This document shows, piece after piece, positions 44,714 through 59,700 of a stretch of 64,000 nt of DNA (position 1 is the first letter of the stretch; every line of letters begins with the position of its first letter). Source of the stretch: Cheiracanthium punctorium. Its lineage: Eukaryota > Arthropoda > Arachnida > Araneae > Cheiracanthiidae. A program made the translations under genes and the position numbers. The stretch is taken from positions 62,001 to 126,000 of the forward strand of contig JAWZYV010012524.1 in NCBI GenBank assembly GCA_038373885.1, in the 5' to 3' direction. The notes beneath the pieces are model-generated. The model ran no database searches. It had not been told where the DNA came from and was given only the letters and a program-made list of their open reading frames with translations.

Positions 44714-47700
44714 CTATAACAGAATATTAAATACACTTATGAATTTTTGGTAAAACTATAAGACAATGAATTTTGGGTAAAAATATAAGACAAATCTAAA
44801 AATTTGTATGCCTTAAATTTTATTAATGTTAAAATACTTTTGAAATGGTGTACACAAATGATCATAAATTGAATCCATGTTGCCAATTTTTTCATTCTTA
44901 GAAATCTTTCAGATGTTTATAGAATTCATTGTTTTTCATAGATAAATTATGTTTTACAATTTTCAGTAACAGTAATTATCCATACTGTTAAAAAAAAGGT
45001 TCTAGTTTTATATTGCTTGTATTAACTAAAATCTATTGAAAAAATTTGCAGTGCATCATTTGCACAGAAAAATGGCCACTAAGAAAATTTCTACTACTAG
45101 CCACCAGATATGAGACAGGCTCAGCCCGAGCCCGAACCGGGCTCTGTAATTTACAATTGTGTTCGGGCTCGGGCTCATGAAAAATTTCTCCTTTATTGAA
45201 CATACTGCTTGAAACAGATTTTAAAAAGTGATGCATGAAAAAAATAAAAGTACTTATAAAAAATAAATGAATGAATAAATAACAATAGCGGCACAGGCGC
45301 CTAGAAGGTGCGTGAAGCTCTTTGAGTATTTTAGAACGGCGGTTTATATTCCTTAGTTCATCTTGAGATCCGACATTTTTTGATAAAGGATGGATACAAA
45401 GAATTAGAAAGTGCATTGGGAGTTTGCAACTATATTTGTCTTTAATCTGCACAAATAGCAAAATTTATTGAATTCTATCAATGAAATAATTGAATTTTTT
45501 TTTATCTTTAGCTGAAATTTCGGGCTCGGGCTCCGACTTAAATAATATTGCTCGGGCTCGGATTAAAAGTCCTCGGGCTCGGGCTTCAAAAAATGAGCCT
45601 AAACTCATCTCTACTAGCCACAGGCTACCAATAATTTCCCATATTATCATATTATTAAACAATAACAGATATTAAAATAACATTTAAAAGTACAAGTGAT
45701 AATCATTATTTTCAAACTTACGAACATATTAATTGTCATTCAATTAATATGAAAAAAATTATTCTTATCTTACCTTGATGAATAAATTCAGCAACTTTTA
45801 CAATGTCGGATTCTTTCAAACCTCTGGTTGTGAGTGCAGGTGTGCCTAACCTTATGCCTCCAGGGTTCAATGCACTCTTGTCTCCTGGTACTGTATTTTT
45901 ATTGCAAGCTATTGCAATATCTTCAAGAACCTTTTCAACACGGGATCCATTTAAACCAGTCGGTCTTAAATCTACCCACACAATATGATTATCTGTCCCT
46001 CCTGTAAATAATTAATGAAAAAACTGCAGAATTTATTATATTAAGATCATCAAACATTAACAAATTTAGGAAAATGTGTGTAATTTTCAAATAAAATATA
46101 TGGCCCTACCATGGTCAAATGGTAAGACACTGAAAATGGCAGATGGCTGCAGTGTGAAGTGCCAAGGACTTGCATAAAGAATTGGACAGATGATTTTTTG
46201 AAATAATGTGAAAAAGGATCTTCTGTGGCAATTGAAATGATTTAGATTTGCAAACTTTTATGCATTACACATAAAATTTATGTACTTTGAATTTTTCACC
46301 CTTGGTTATACTAACTTTAGAAATAAATTATTATAATTAATATATGTAGGGGATGATATAGGCAAAACCTGTTTGTTTTATTACTCTTCACAAAAATGAA
46401 AAAGCAATCGTGGCAGCGTGAATCTTCTATCACCTGTCAATGATGTATCTACATAGCTGCCAACCTTGGAGAATGAAAATTAGGGAGATTTTCGAAAAAA
46501 TTAGGGAGATTTTAAAAAAATTAGGGAGACTTTAAAAAACCCTTGTTATCGATGAAAAAACTCCATGTACACATGCGTAATATATCAGTAACCAAGAAAA
46601 TTACATATACAAGAAAAATGTATAGTTTAAATAGCAGGGGGGGCACTTGCCCCCCCTGCATGCAAAAAAATGGAACTGGGGAATAATGTGTGAGCTTAAA
46701 TTCAACCACTGTTAAACTAAACGGTGTACTAAACAATTTCTACCATTTAAATTTCAACCACAAACAAATTGACTGTGATCCTGAAGAAAATAACTATGCA
46801 CTGTAAATGTTTAATAATCAGTTTTGGATATACAATATTTATTAAAAGAAAACAGGCTAAAATTATTTAAAATAATTATCTTAAGTAATACCGTAAAATC
46901 CGAGATCAAAACAAATCATAAGTCTCACATCCAAATTTCAGACTATTCTTTTGATATGAAAATAAAATTAAAAATTGATTCTCAAAAAAAAAAAAAAAAA
47001 ATATTTTAAGACCTATCTTTTTTTTTTTTTTTTTTTTTTTTTAATTTTGATCAGAAATGGAATGAAAAATTATATATATGGCATTGGCATTTTCTAAAAT
47101 AAGCATTCAAATGATAGAATAAAAGTGAAGTTTTCTTGTTTTATTGGAAAAAGAATAATTATTTAATAAATGTCTAAATATTTTCTCAGGTAAAATTTTA
47201 GAATCTTAGCAGTCTTGCAGCACATCAGCACACAGAAGTGGAACTTATGACAGGGACATATGTTCTGCTCCTTCCTATATTAGCTGCAAAATACCAACTC
47301 ACAAGATTATGCTTTTTAAAATTAATGTAAAAATAATTACCAAAGAAAAACCTGCACATGAGAATAAAACGAAATTTCGATTTTCCTGATTTTAAAATTG
47401 AAGGGAAAATGATTCAGAAATCAATAAACGTATTATGGAGAAAATAATACTTTTTTGTTGAGTTGAGTTACTAAAATGCCTTAAATTTTAATTTAACAAT
47501 AGAGTGTTAAAAACTCTGTTTTACATCTTGTTTTAAAATTATTCATTTACCAAAAGGCTGCAAAAAGATTGAAGTTCAGTTGGCAAATATGGAACCCGGA
47601 GATCGGGAATAGTTAGTTACCATAATTTAGCTAGTATAGTCCGCGGACTATGCATGTCAAAAAGGGATTTTTTTCCAGGACACGGACTATCTGGCTGAAA

Positions 47701-50700
47701 AATTTCTTTTGCAAAAAAATTTAGTATATTGATCTGTAGTTAGCGCGCAAGCTCCGGTGAAGCCGATGCTAACAAATTTATTTCTGTAGAAAATAAAGCA
47801 CATAGATGCACTTCAAGTGACGGCACGTCGGCATGCAGGGAGCATTTGAAAAAAAAAAAAAATTTCCCCCCATTATGTCATTTAAAGCATCGACGTAGTT
47901 ACAGGTGTGGACAAGCTTCGTGAAACCATTTTAGAAATATTTCAGTCCGATATGCAGAAGAACCAAATTTTGAATGTGCTTTTTAAAAAAAATAATTTTT
48001 GTAATACGGGGGAAAATGAGCCTTCACAAACCGAGATACCGACGCCGCGTCGTCATCAAAGAATTTATAATCATCGCGAAGGTTGTTATTGTTTTGTCTT
48101 CACTCGGCAAGCTAGATAATAAAGCAAGAGAGCGAATTCTGCTGCAACGTTAAAACATGACTTGTGTCGCCTCAATTTCTTTCTTCCTTTTTCAATTGCG
48201 AGCGCGAATTTTTAATAAAGAGCATTTTTAAATTTTATATTTCGTTACTTTTGACCCAGAGAGAGTATCAATTGAATGTTGTTTAAAATTAAGTATTATG
48301 TGGCTTGACCCATGAGAATTAGTAATTACCTTTTCTTCTTTTTTTGCTTGGTTATGTACATTTTCCTAAATGATTAATAAAAGTAATCTTTTTATTTATT
48401 TAAGGGGGCGATACGTCTTGCCTAAGGACAGATTAATGCAATTTTATGGGCGGTTAGTTGAAATTTGTCTATTTTACGGAAGTAAAATAGAATTTCTTTT
48501 TCCTGTAGCGGAGGAGTAATCGCTCCCCCCCAACCCCTTTAATCCGCCCGTGGTCTTACCATTAGTTAACTTTTCACGAAGTTACGGTACATATTTTTAG
48601 TAAAATCCGCGTAACTGTTTAAAAAGAAAATGCCAAAAAAAAAAAAAAAAAAAAAAAAAACCAAAGCTCGGAAAATTTTGGTTTTCTTTTTCTTACGGAT
48701 TTCTTAACATTAACTCAAATTTTAAAAAAGCATTATTCTTTTATTCAGCATAAAATTAAGATGTGTACGTTTTAATAGCTATAAATATCGAAGTATTTAT
48801 TTATTGGAATTATTATTAATAATTTATTTATTTAAGAAATAAAGTATATTTAAACTACCATAAATTATTTTACTTCCTTTGCATGTTGAAGACCTAAAGG
48901 AATACGACAAGATTTATATTTTAAATACCATTACTAAAAGCTGCACTTTTATATAAGTTTTATTTGCCTTGCAGACAGTCAGTTTGCTTTATTTAAACAA
49001 AAATTCCAGTTTAGCATTCATAAAATGTCTGGAAGTTCTCGTTCGGCCGACGATTTTTTCAAAACCAAGCAAATTTTTGGATCCGAAAATGACCACAAAC
49101 ATTTCGTTTTCAATCCACGTTCTCTAATATATTCGCTAACACCTGCCATTTTCTCAATAATCCACAATAGAAGTGTCAGTTAAGCTGGTACGTGTCCGTG
49201 AAAAAAATTTATAGATTCATCAAGTGCGCAAAACAGCAATAAAAACACGTCGCGAGTAACAATAGCTCATCAACAACGGTTTTCCAGTGGCGAAAGGTCT
49301 CGATAGATAATTATTGTTGTGTAGTAGTTCGCCAAGTACATAATTATGTATCAGATGCCTTTCGAAACATCGAGGATCTAAAATAAAAATTTGCCCCTCT
49401 GAGCTAAGTTTTGAATTTACGAACTCGGAAATCAGTAACATTGCACTCTAGCTGACTTTAGTCAAGGCGCAGTGTGAGATGCAGTGAAAACGTACATCCC
49501 AGGCGCGCATTATCGTCCTCTTGTTACTCTGCTATGTCCGCTAAGAACGTCGTAGATTTAGGACATGTTTTGCTTTAGGTTCGGTAATCACTGTTGTTTT
49601 CCCTTGCTTTTTTGTTCTTTAATGGTAGCCATACTTTTAAGTAATCTTTGCCCTCTGGAGTAGTCTTAGCGAAGTTTCTTCAGTTTCTGTCGTTAGCATT
49701 TAACAAGTTCAGTAAATTTTTTTCAAAAATTGATAAGTACATAAAACATGGGAATAATTTGGAAAAATTCGGGAGATTTATAAACTTTTCGGGAGTTCGG
49801 GAGATCGTTCTGAAATTCGGGAGTCTCCCAGAAAAATCGGGAGGTATGGCAGCTATGTATCTAGAAAGGGGAGAGGGCACCACAAAACAATAGTTCTTTG
49901 ACAAAAATTAGGCCAGGGGCAAAATAATACCCTAATATTTGCATAACAGTATTTGAAGAAATTAATAAGAAAAGCTTTTTAGAATATGGCTATTCTTAAA
50001 AAGTCATAGTTTGGATTGTTTGAAAACTTTTGATAGAATTCATTTTCATAAACTATTTGAAGATTAATATTTTAAAACTTATTTAATATATAAATCTTTG
50101 ACAAGTATTATACTGAAGAAAATTTTCTGAGATTTAATTTTAACATATTTGATGAATTTGTCAAACACAGGGTTTTTCCCTGTTTACATTTTTTTTTTTA
50201 CACATGCACTTAGAATACTTGGGCATGAAGTAAACACTTTATTCAAGGAAAAAAATGACGATCATCAACATGCAAGATATAGATAATTTCTTGCACTAAA
50301 TAAAAATCACTTCCGAATTCTATAGATGAAAACGTATAAAAATGCACCATTTCTTGAATCACAGAAGAAAACAGATAATTGGCGATAATGACCATTTTTT
50401 ATTTTCACGATCACAATACCCAGACAGCACAGCAAACTTGCATCAAGCTTGATTTATCAAGCCAATAAGCTTGAAAATTCCAATCGTGTAAGCTTGATGC
50501 AAGCTTGAATCAAGTGTTCTAGTTTACACTTGCCCAGCTTGCATTAAGCTTGACATTTCAAGCTTGAATCAAGCTTGACATTTCAAGCTTGAATCAAGCT
50601 TGACATTTCAAGCTTAAAAAAGTTTCCAAAAAATTTTTTAAATGCACGGGGAGCCCGCTGGCTAACGCGCCCCACATAATTTATTTTTCCGCTCATTTCC

Positions 50701-53700
50701 CCCCCCTCTACGCTGAAATTTCAATTTAATTTAATCTGTTTCCTTTGAGTGTTCGTCGCTGGGATAGAGCCCGGGACCTTTGGCTTCGTAGTCGAGCACG
50801 CTATCCATTCCGCCACCGGAGCCTTGTGCAGCTATGACTAAAGTTTGAAGTGACTTACCATAGTGTTGACTCTAGATTAATTTGGCAGGGCGCAGTGCCC
50901 GGCGGCCTTTTTGTTATCTTTTTAGCACCCGTTGGCCTTTTTGTTATCTTTTTAGTGCCCGGCAGCCTTTTTGTTATCTCTTTAGCGCCGGGCGGCCCTT
51001 TTGTCGTCTTTTTAGCGCCAGGCGGCCCTTTTGTCGTCTTTTTAGCGCCGGGCGGCCCAATTTTTCTTCTTTATGCGCCCTCCTGCTTTTACATTTTTAT
51101 TATTATTAGTCAACAACCAGCACTTTTTATTTCCTACATACCATTTGCGGCCCATCACGATAATACGTTAATTAAAATGGTTACGATTGAGTACAATAAT
51201 CCCATCATAAAAATAGGTTCGATTGAAAACTGTCCTTTCACAAAAACCGTCTATGAAATCCGATCTTTCCCACAAATGTAATTTATTAAAATGCTTTTTT
51301 CAAATATTCTACTCTTTCAGATCGAAATACTCCTACTGCCCTTTTCTTTGTTTTCTTTTGCGCGACCCGAACAGCCGTGCGAGCCGTAATCCGAAAAGGC
51401 CCCTCTTGTATGTTTTGTTTTTGCTGACTCAAGCGAGAAGCCCGATCGGCATTTCCCTTAGGAGTTGGGGGAAGAAAATACGGTTGGGAAATTCAAAATT
51501 TTCTCAAGTTATCTAAAAATTTCTGATTCCATCTGTGAATCCTCAAATATCAATGGCTACGTTTGATAAATATGTAGTTGCGAATTATCAAACAATCATT
51601 ACACCAGAGTTCGTCGCCAGCTGTATATAATTATTGCTCTTATGTCTTTAATCGTTTCGCAACACTAGCAAGTCCTCCCCCCCCCCTAAACGATTTGCTC
51701 TTTTTAATCGGCTTTCTTAGTACATATTATTCGTAATGTATAACAGTTATTTACTAATCATATATAATTAGAGATGATACAGAAAGAATGCCTTAGCAAT
51801 ACGACGTTTTGCGATTCGAAAATTCGCAGGATTTGCTTGTTTGTTATGGCAAGCCTAGACAAGGGATATCTTCTAAGGGGGGGTGCCTTGATTGGGTGAC
51901 TTTTTAAGGAGTTCTAATGTGTATTGACGCGTACATCTTGATGAAACCGACCAAAACACCAGACCGACAGTCGCGCGGGCGGGGCCCGCCGAACGTGGGA
52001 ACTTCAATACTTCAGCCGTGTACCATGTTCAGTGGCTTTATCTACTCAAATCCATTTGAAAATCGAGGGATTTGCGACGTTTTGGGAATACAGCAATTGA
52101 AACACATTATGCTTTTGCCAAAATCAGAGCATAATAATGATCTTTTGCTTTAGCAATGTAGTGCTAGGGTTATTGGCGCCCGGTGCGGTCTTTCAGTTTG
52201 CCGCCCCATTCTTTCTAAGTTTCAGCATTCTGCCCCCATTTCGGTCCTTTAGTTTTCCCCTTTATTATTTCTAAGTGTCCTGCCGGCCACCATGTTTGTT
52301 TTTTTGCCGCCGGGGCAGACCCCCCCCCTCACTTATTACGCCACAGTTTTAATTGCATAAAAGTGGAGTAAATGCAGAATTTAGTACTATTGACAAGATT
52401 TGGTTACTGACTATTGACAAGATTTGGTATTCTAAATATTCATATTATACACCTTCCGATTTTAAAATTCTCAACATTTTAATGAATGAAGAAAGGAAAA
52501 AAAAATAATAATAAAAGCAAAAGAAAGCTAGTTCTGGAAAAGGATGTCTTCAGAAAACAAATTGTGTCATAAGTTAACAGCTAGGTTATTCATAAAACAA
52601 ACTGTCATCAATTTAAGCTTATTTTCAGTTGAAAAAAAAAAAGAAAAAGAATTCTGGAAGGTTTATTAATAGATAATTTGTTTAAGTACATTCGGCACCA
52701 GGATGTTGATTATTTTAATTATATTAAGTTGATTAAAAACATTTGATAGTTAAAATAAATATTGATTAGTACTATTTTTATTTTTAAAAGATTAAAGCAA
52801 GGCTTAAGAAAGAAAATTTAGTGTTTTTAAAGAGACCTTTTTAAGTATGTTACAAGAAATTAAAAATAAAGCTTTATGAAAAATAAATTATTGAAAATAT
52901 TTTAAACTTTATTTCATACATACCTTTGGACAATTCTGTGAGTTAAAAAAAAATATTAATTTTATACCTGCTAAAAAACTTACATGTAGTAATTATTTTC
53001 ATTTATTTTAAAGAAATAGTACTTTTTTAAAAACTTAAATTCACTTTCCATGAATGAGCAAGCATTAAATTAGAAGTGAAAGAGGAATAACAAATATATT
53101 TCAGTGATTTGATTTGATATGGTGTTGTACATTCCAACCATAGGATGTATTACAAAATTTGCATGACTATGTCATTTTTTCCAGCAATCTTCTGTGTTCT
53201 GAATTAAATTTCCCCAATTTCTGTAGTTATCAATTGATGGATGAGTTAAATTGTTTGATGCAATTTTAATAATGTCTAATAGTAATAAGGGTAACTTTGA
53301 AAATCTTTACTTGGTACTCATTCAATAATTATTGCAAACAAAAGTATTTAAATAAAATTCTGATTTATATAATTAAATTTTATACATCCTGCATTGCAGA
53401 AATTTTATTATTTTTATTACATGCTAAACGCATCTATCCTAATCCACTTACACTGACAGTCCTTTTCTGTTTAAAAGTTTGTACCAATATAGGTGAAATA
53501 TCATATATGAATGAGATCCAGTAATTGTGGTCCAGTAGTGATAGTGTGATAAAATGGAGGAACAAAAATTAGTCCCTCTGCCTTCCCCTACTGCCTAACA
53601 AATCATGTCTGGCTAAAAATTTCTGAAATCTTCTTCAATAAATCTACTATTCTTATAAATAATAAACATGTTGAGAAAAAAAATTAAGCAGAAAATTCAA

Positions 53701-56700
53701 CATTACTTATATTAAAACTTCTTTATGCTAGAAGTTTTTTTTAAATCAAAACTTCTAGTTATGTAGATTTAATTCACATATTTATGTCATGTTTAGACCA
53801 AAATATTATCAACAAATTATTTTTCCTATTTCGCTTACACTTACTGCTACTGGATAATTTCTCCAAAAGAAGGGGGGGGGGGGACTAAGACAAATTGGAA
53901 AAAATCTTACTGTGCATTGTAAGTCAGAACACATATTACAATTCTACATGTTAAAGTTTCGGGGATCAGATCGTTTCAAACCAGTTTCTATATGTTATCT
54001 ACCTGTACATTCTCGTGGAACTCCAAAGTGCCCTTTTTGAGAACAGAGTGCCCTTTTTGAAAATTCCCCCCCCCCGGCGGCCCTTTTTTTCTAGAGTCAA
54101 CACTATACCACGCTGTTTTCTCGCCAAATGGATAAGCGGGCGATGTGTTATTTGTTTTTTTTTTTATTTTGCCATGGGATGCATCAGAATTAAAATAATG
54201 CATCAAAATAAATTAAATTAAAATAAAAAAACACGTTTTAAAACTTTCAGTACCGCAACACTCATGAAGCAATACTGCTGGCCAAAATCGAGACAAACGA
54301 CTGATTTTGAAATCAATTTCGTAGTATAATTGTATTTTATTTTGAAGAATTTCCATATTTGGAAATATAGAATGGGTTTACTTAACACAAATTTTGTGTT
54401 AAGTAATCTGAAATGAAAGAAACAGATAGTTAAACGTTACTTCGAAATGCTATATCACAGTTGCTAACATGTATGGAATACAAACACTTTAGTCATTTTT
54501 ATAAATACTTCTTAAAATAACAAATAATTGAAAAATTTTGCTATTTTTTAACGCTAAAAATTCTCTTTACAAATGTGGTTATTTTCCTACATATTGGTAT
54601 GCTATATTGATATAGAGCATTTCGAAGAATTAAAAATAAGTTAAAATTAATTTATACAAATGTAAATTTGAATTATTTTCATTGTTCATACTTTATAATT
54701 AAAAAAAATATTTAACTTCTGAATTTTTTTTTTTTATCCTTTGTAATTTTATTTTAAAATTACAAAAGTGTAAGATGTAAGATTTTTGGGCCCTAAAATC
54801 TGTAGGCCCTGGGCAGTTGCCCAGTTTGCCCTGCCGGTAATATGGCACTGGTAATATAAAATAAAACGCATCTTTTACGAACTTTCAGCAAATATTAGGA
54901 CGCTAGACAATTAATGTCCATTCTCTTTCACGGATGGCACCATCAACACTCCTTTGAAAAGGAAAAATCACGCGAGTATCAATTTTCAAGCTTAAATCAA
55001 GCTGTATTTAAACTTGACAATTCAACTTGACTCCTGCAAGCTTGTTGCCAGCTTAGAATGAGTTGAACTGTCAAGCTTGCATTAGTGCGTCAAATTCAAA
55101 GAAATGTCAAACTTGATTTAAGCTTATGTGCTGTCTGGGTATAGGCTTCTTGGTTAAATTGCACAAAATCAATACTGAATTAAGGAACAACTACATATTT
55201 TCACATAAGATTAGAATACATTGTGGACATGGACAGAGGCACAAGCCCCGAAGGTCAAGTGCTTGTCCAAACCTCTAACGCAGCTCTACTCTGCTTGCTG
55301 ACTCACCACTGACTGCTAACATTGAAAGATGCACAGTGTGGTATGTCACAAGGTGAAATTTGCCCGTGTTAGTCATTTTTATAAATATAACGTATTAGTT
55401 AACGTATAAGTTATAACGTATGTCAGACGAGAGAAAAGCAGTGCAATACTGCAAGTTAGACTTTTTTATGAATAAGTGCAAAAAGTAGGGGGGGGGGGGG
55501 GGGGAATAATACAGACTGAGCTGCAAGTTTGATTAGCATTGCCGAAGGCAGAAAATTGAAATGATTCAAAAGTACGTTATTGCCTTACAATGAAATGGCT
55601 GAAAGGAAATTTGAAAGCTTTAAGAACAGATACTGTTAAAAACTTATGATTAATTAAAATTAGAAGAGACTATTAGTTTAAATTTAGACAATAGTAATTA
55701 AGATTTGTATTAATAATTTTTTATAAAATATATGTACGTTGTGTCAACGTGGCAAGTATATGAATATTTCTCCTGCATTCAAATCCACACTGTTCGACTG
55801 ATTAGCTTGAAATTTTTCAGACATATAAAACAAGATTGAGAGGACCATAAAAATTACATATTCCTACAAAGCTTTTTTTTTTTTTTTTTTTTTTTAAGTT
55901 TAGGTCAGCTATACTGTAATGCAAATTTCATGTTATTTGAAGATAAAAGTCTGCTTTATCCCATGTAAAGAATGGGTACTCTGTGAATTACATAATATAA
56001 CGTACCTGTTACACAAGTGTAATTCTTTTCTTGTAGTGCTTTTGCCAGAGTTTTTGCATTTGATATCACTTGTTTTTGATATTGTTTAAATTCTGGTGTC
56101 ATAGTTTGTTTCAAGGCCGTTGCAATTCCTATTAATAAAAAAGTATTACATTATTTTAAAAAATACAAAATTACCAGTTAATATTATTTAATTCTAAACA
56201 TCTTAACCTATCTTCAGTTGCTAAAATAGTAAGAACTAGCAGCAGAGGCTGGCAGCTTTGCTGTCATGTAGCCCATGTAATATGCTGCATATTAGCAGTA
56301 CTATAAATGGGTGTTTTTTCCATTACATAGCCTACCCTTTGGCGCATTATCTTCCTCATATATTCAGGGTGGCCACTCTTTCTCAGAAAAAAAATTCAAG
56401 GACATTTAAGGACTTTCAAGGATATCCTGAAATGCACAATGAGCATACATATTTTTGAGATATTTTTGTCATTATTTCTATTTTCTTATAACCTAATTTA
56501 ATCTCATGGTTTCATGAACACACATATATTGAAAATTCCTCAAAAACAGTTAATACTATATTAGGCAAGTTGGAGTGTTTAGGTTGATTAATTTTATTTT
56601 TTACCAACTATGCGAAAAATTCCAGAGCTGGGGATCGAACCCAGGACTGCCACTTAACATGCGGGTGCTCTACCACTGAGCTACTCTGGGACGATTTCCA

Positions 56701-59700
56701 GATGAAATTTCTCGCATTAGAACCGTTGGCATTTATCATTGTCTTCTGCAAACCACAGAAGGAACAGATGAAACAATTAATTCATGACAACACCGTTATG
56801 CTGTGGAAGTTATACATATTTTTAGAAAGTCTTTCTAAAAATATGTACACTTAATACTATTTCATAATTGTTGAGAGACAATGCAAATTGGAGCAAGTAC
56901 TGTTTTAAGCAAATATTTTGATTTTGGCAAACACCATATTTTGATACCAGATACTACTTAACACATTTTTGTATGTATTATTTGATTTAATATAAATTTT
57001 AAATGAGTAGGAAAGTATAAGTGAAAGGAAATTTGCATGTTCATGTAAAAATGATATTTCTTCTTCAATTCCAAAATAGCAGCTTTCATAAGTAGGAACA
57101 AAACTCATGCATTTTAGATTGACATGACTTAAATTCTTATGAACATGACTTAAATTATTTTGGACATGACTTAAATTCTCTTTTCTTGACAAAAAAGAAT
57201 TCCTGTAAAATTTAAATTGAAGGAGGGGAGGGAAAGGAAACACATGCCTTTAAATACTCGCATGAAAATATGTATTCCATTAATTTTAATGTAATAAAAT
57301 ATAATCAAGAAATTCAAAACAAGAAAACTATTTACAAACAAATTTCAGGATAATAAAAATTTCAACTGCAATTATTCAACAATTGTGATTTTTCTTTTCC
57401 TCCAGGGTATGTGGTTTCATTATCGTAGGGGCTGGGAATAACCGATAACACAACAAAAATTCAGCAATTGGATGGTAAAATTTAAGGATATTCCAGATTT
57501 CCTTTCAAAATTCAAGGACATTCCAGACATCCATTCAAAATTTAAGCACATTCCAGGCCTTGAACCTTTTTTTTTGTAAGTTCAAGGACATTCCAGGTTT
57601 TCAAGGACGCGTGGCCACCCTGTATATTACCTTTTTCGCCAGGAGAGATAAAATCTGTTTTGCTACAATAAACATAGTTTATATAAGTGGTTCCGAACTG
57701 GTGGGGTGCATCCCCTTGTGGTTGCAGTGTACGTGTAGTGGGGCATGAGAAAAACTGCCTAAGTGCAAGTGGTAATGCATGTTTAAAAAAATCCACTTAT
57801 TTATGCTCCAAAACATATCGATTTTTGATTAAAATATTCAAACTTTACCGATAACATTATTTTGTAGAAAAGGCAATTAAATGCTTATTTAATTGCCTTT
57901 TCTACAAAAGCTGAAGAATAAAAAACTATGTTTGCGGAGGAACGTGACAGAAAGTGTCTTTATTCCAAGTTATCCTTTGTTGGGGAGGGGGGCATAATGT
58001 TAAAAGGTTGGGAACTACTTTTTTATATTATCATGAATTGTTACTTTTTTTTTTTTTTTTTTTTTTTTTAATACATGTACACAAAATTGAAAAGGAAACA
58101 ATTAAAAAGACTACTATAGGCATGCATTTATGGTAACCTGTACCAATGTTAGCCAGTTATAAGTCAAAAATGGTGACCTATTCAAAAATAATAATAAAAC
58201 TTTTTAGTATGCAGAAATCTTCACAAGGAGTAAGCCATGTCCATCAAAAACATTTTTCTTTTTTAAATTATTTTGTTTAATTCACAATGAAAGTTGGGAG
58301 AAAAAAGACTAAGTTAGGAAGCCAGCCAGTGAAGATTTCTAATGAAAAGTCATTTTAATACTAAATGAAATTGTTTATTAAAGATTTAAAAAGAAATTGT
58401 TTATAAGATTATATAATATTCTTTGGAGCACAGAGGGAAAACAGGGTGTCTACTAAATTTCTGAAAGTCAATTTCCTCACTTTTTCCAGATTTTTGGGAG
58501 CTTCCAGATAAAATTTTCTGACCATACATGCTGGGAAATCCGTCAGCAGCACCACACCTTTATTATTTTTAAATATATGTTTCTACAACTTACTTGAAAT
58601 AAATCTTTAGCTATATACAGAAAAAATTACTGTGAGTTTCAAGTAATATACCACTTGGTTCAGATTTAGACAATATTCACCAATACTGCTTGCGTTACTG
58701 GGGTACTAATGTGATATATCTAGCCATCAAAATTAAGGCAGATGCAAATTTCTAACACAAATTTTTATACATTGGTCTACTACAAATCTGGACGGATAAA
58801 AAATGATAATAAAAAGTTCTATATTTTATCACTGGTTATAGACAGATAGCTTTTTGACCCTCCTGTCATAAGAAACATCCCAACCCAGAATGTAAAACGG
58901 GTTTAAGCATTGAATACCCTACAAACATTCTGAATCATTCATTCTACCTAAACATAAATAATCTTTATCAGCATTTTTCATGCTTTGGAGTTCGGAGTGA
59001 GGTGTGTGGAGAAGGGATAAAAGAAAATCCTTTATATAAAAATTAAGACATTTTTATATAAAGGAAAATTTATTCTTCTGGGGAATTTTCCTGACCCAGT
59101 TTGCATTTTCCAGTCTTTTTCTAGACTTTCCTGACCTATTTCTCCTTATCCTGGCATTTTCCAGACTTTCCTGATCAGTAGACATCATGGAAAAAAATCA
59201 AGTTTATGAGCAACAAATTAATCAATACAGTTTAAAAAAATCTATTATTTTACCTGCAATTGCATTATTATGTGGGCCACCTTGTAATCCAGGAAAAACA
59301 GCCTCATTTATTTTTGTTTCTAGGTCATATTTAATTTCTTGTCCCTTTACAACAGTTCTTACACCTTAAAAAGTATAAATAAATAAGTAAATGCAGATTG
59401 ACATATTTCAGTTAATACTATTTTGTTTACCAAAATTAATGACTATGTTACTTAAATGTGTAATTTTTATTGGATTTCTCAGAATTAAAAAGATAAAGTA
59501 TTTATTCTTTTTTTTAATAAAAATAATTCTGTAGAAATTGTACTCATCAGAGATAAGGATTTGTTATTTGACTGAATATTAAACATCTGGCCAATTTTTC
59601 AACCAAGTATATGACAAATAACAAAATTTTTATTTCAATTGTAAAATTCTCCAAACATTAAAGGGGTTTTATAAAGCTTTTTTATATTTGTTCAGAGATT

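Larger units (their letters stand above)
50861..54105. mobile_element. 3.2 kb element with TAGTGTTGACTCTAG ends and 5-bp TSD (TACCA)
   Basis: A perfect 15-bp inverted end, TAGTGTTGACTCTAG / CTAGAGTCAACACTA, is flanked by TACCA on both sides. GCGGCCCTTTTTG-type motifs are repeated next to both ends. A minus-strand SINE copy (51858-52035) and a GGCGCCCGG-type fragment (52172-52330) lie inside. No transposase is recognised. Confidence 0.8.
50419..55139. mobile_element. 4.7 kb TIR element (CCCAGACAGCACA ends), host of nested elements
   Basis: The left end CCCAGACAGCACAGCAAAC and right end TTATGTGCTGTCTGGG are inverted, with TA on both sides. AAGCTTGAATCAAGCTTG motifs are repeated near both ends (50435-50620 and 54985-55125). 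It contains a tRNA-Arg-derived SINE and a 3.2 kb element. No transposase is readable; Tc1/mariner-type only by its TA target. Confidence 0.7.

Noticed and set aside
45033..45461. A 142-codon minus-strand frame
   Set aside because: It overlaps the GGGCTCGGGCTC repeat element in the SHMT intron, has no recognisable motif and has no supporting splice sites.
50435..50620. A CRISPR-like array from regular AAGCTTG repeats
   Set aside because: Units are short, variable and self-similar in the spacers, and lie inside the end of a TIR element in a eukaryotic intron.
50751..50822. A working tRNA-Arg(ACG) gene
   Set aside because: The T-arm and B-box are diverged and a SINE-like body follows directly; no Pol III T-run terminator sits at the right place.
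50850..51281. A 143-codon open frame with a repeated [14 protein letters not shown] unit
   Set aside because: The frame stays open because the 30-bp minisatellite is a multiple of three; two overlapping frames are open at once. It has no protein family and lies inside a transposon.
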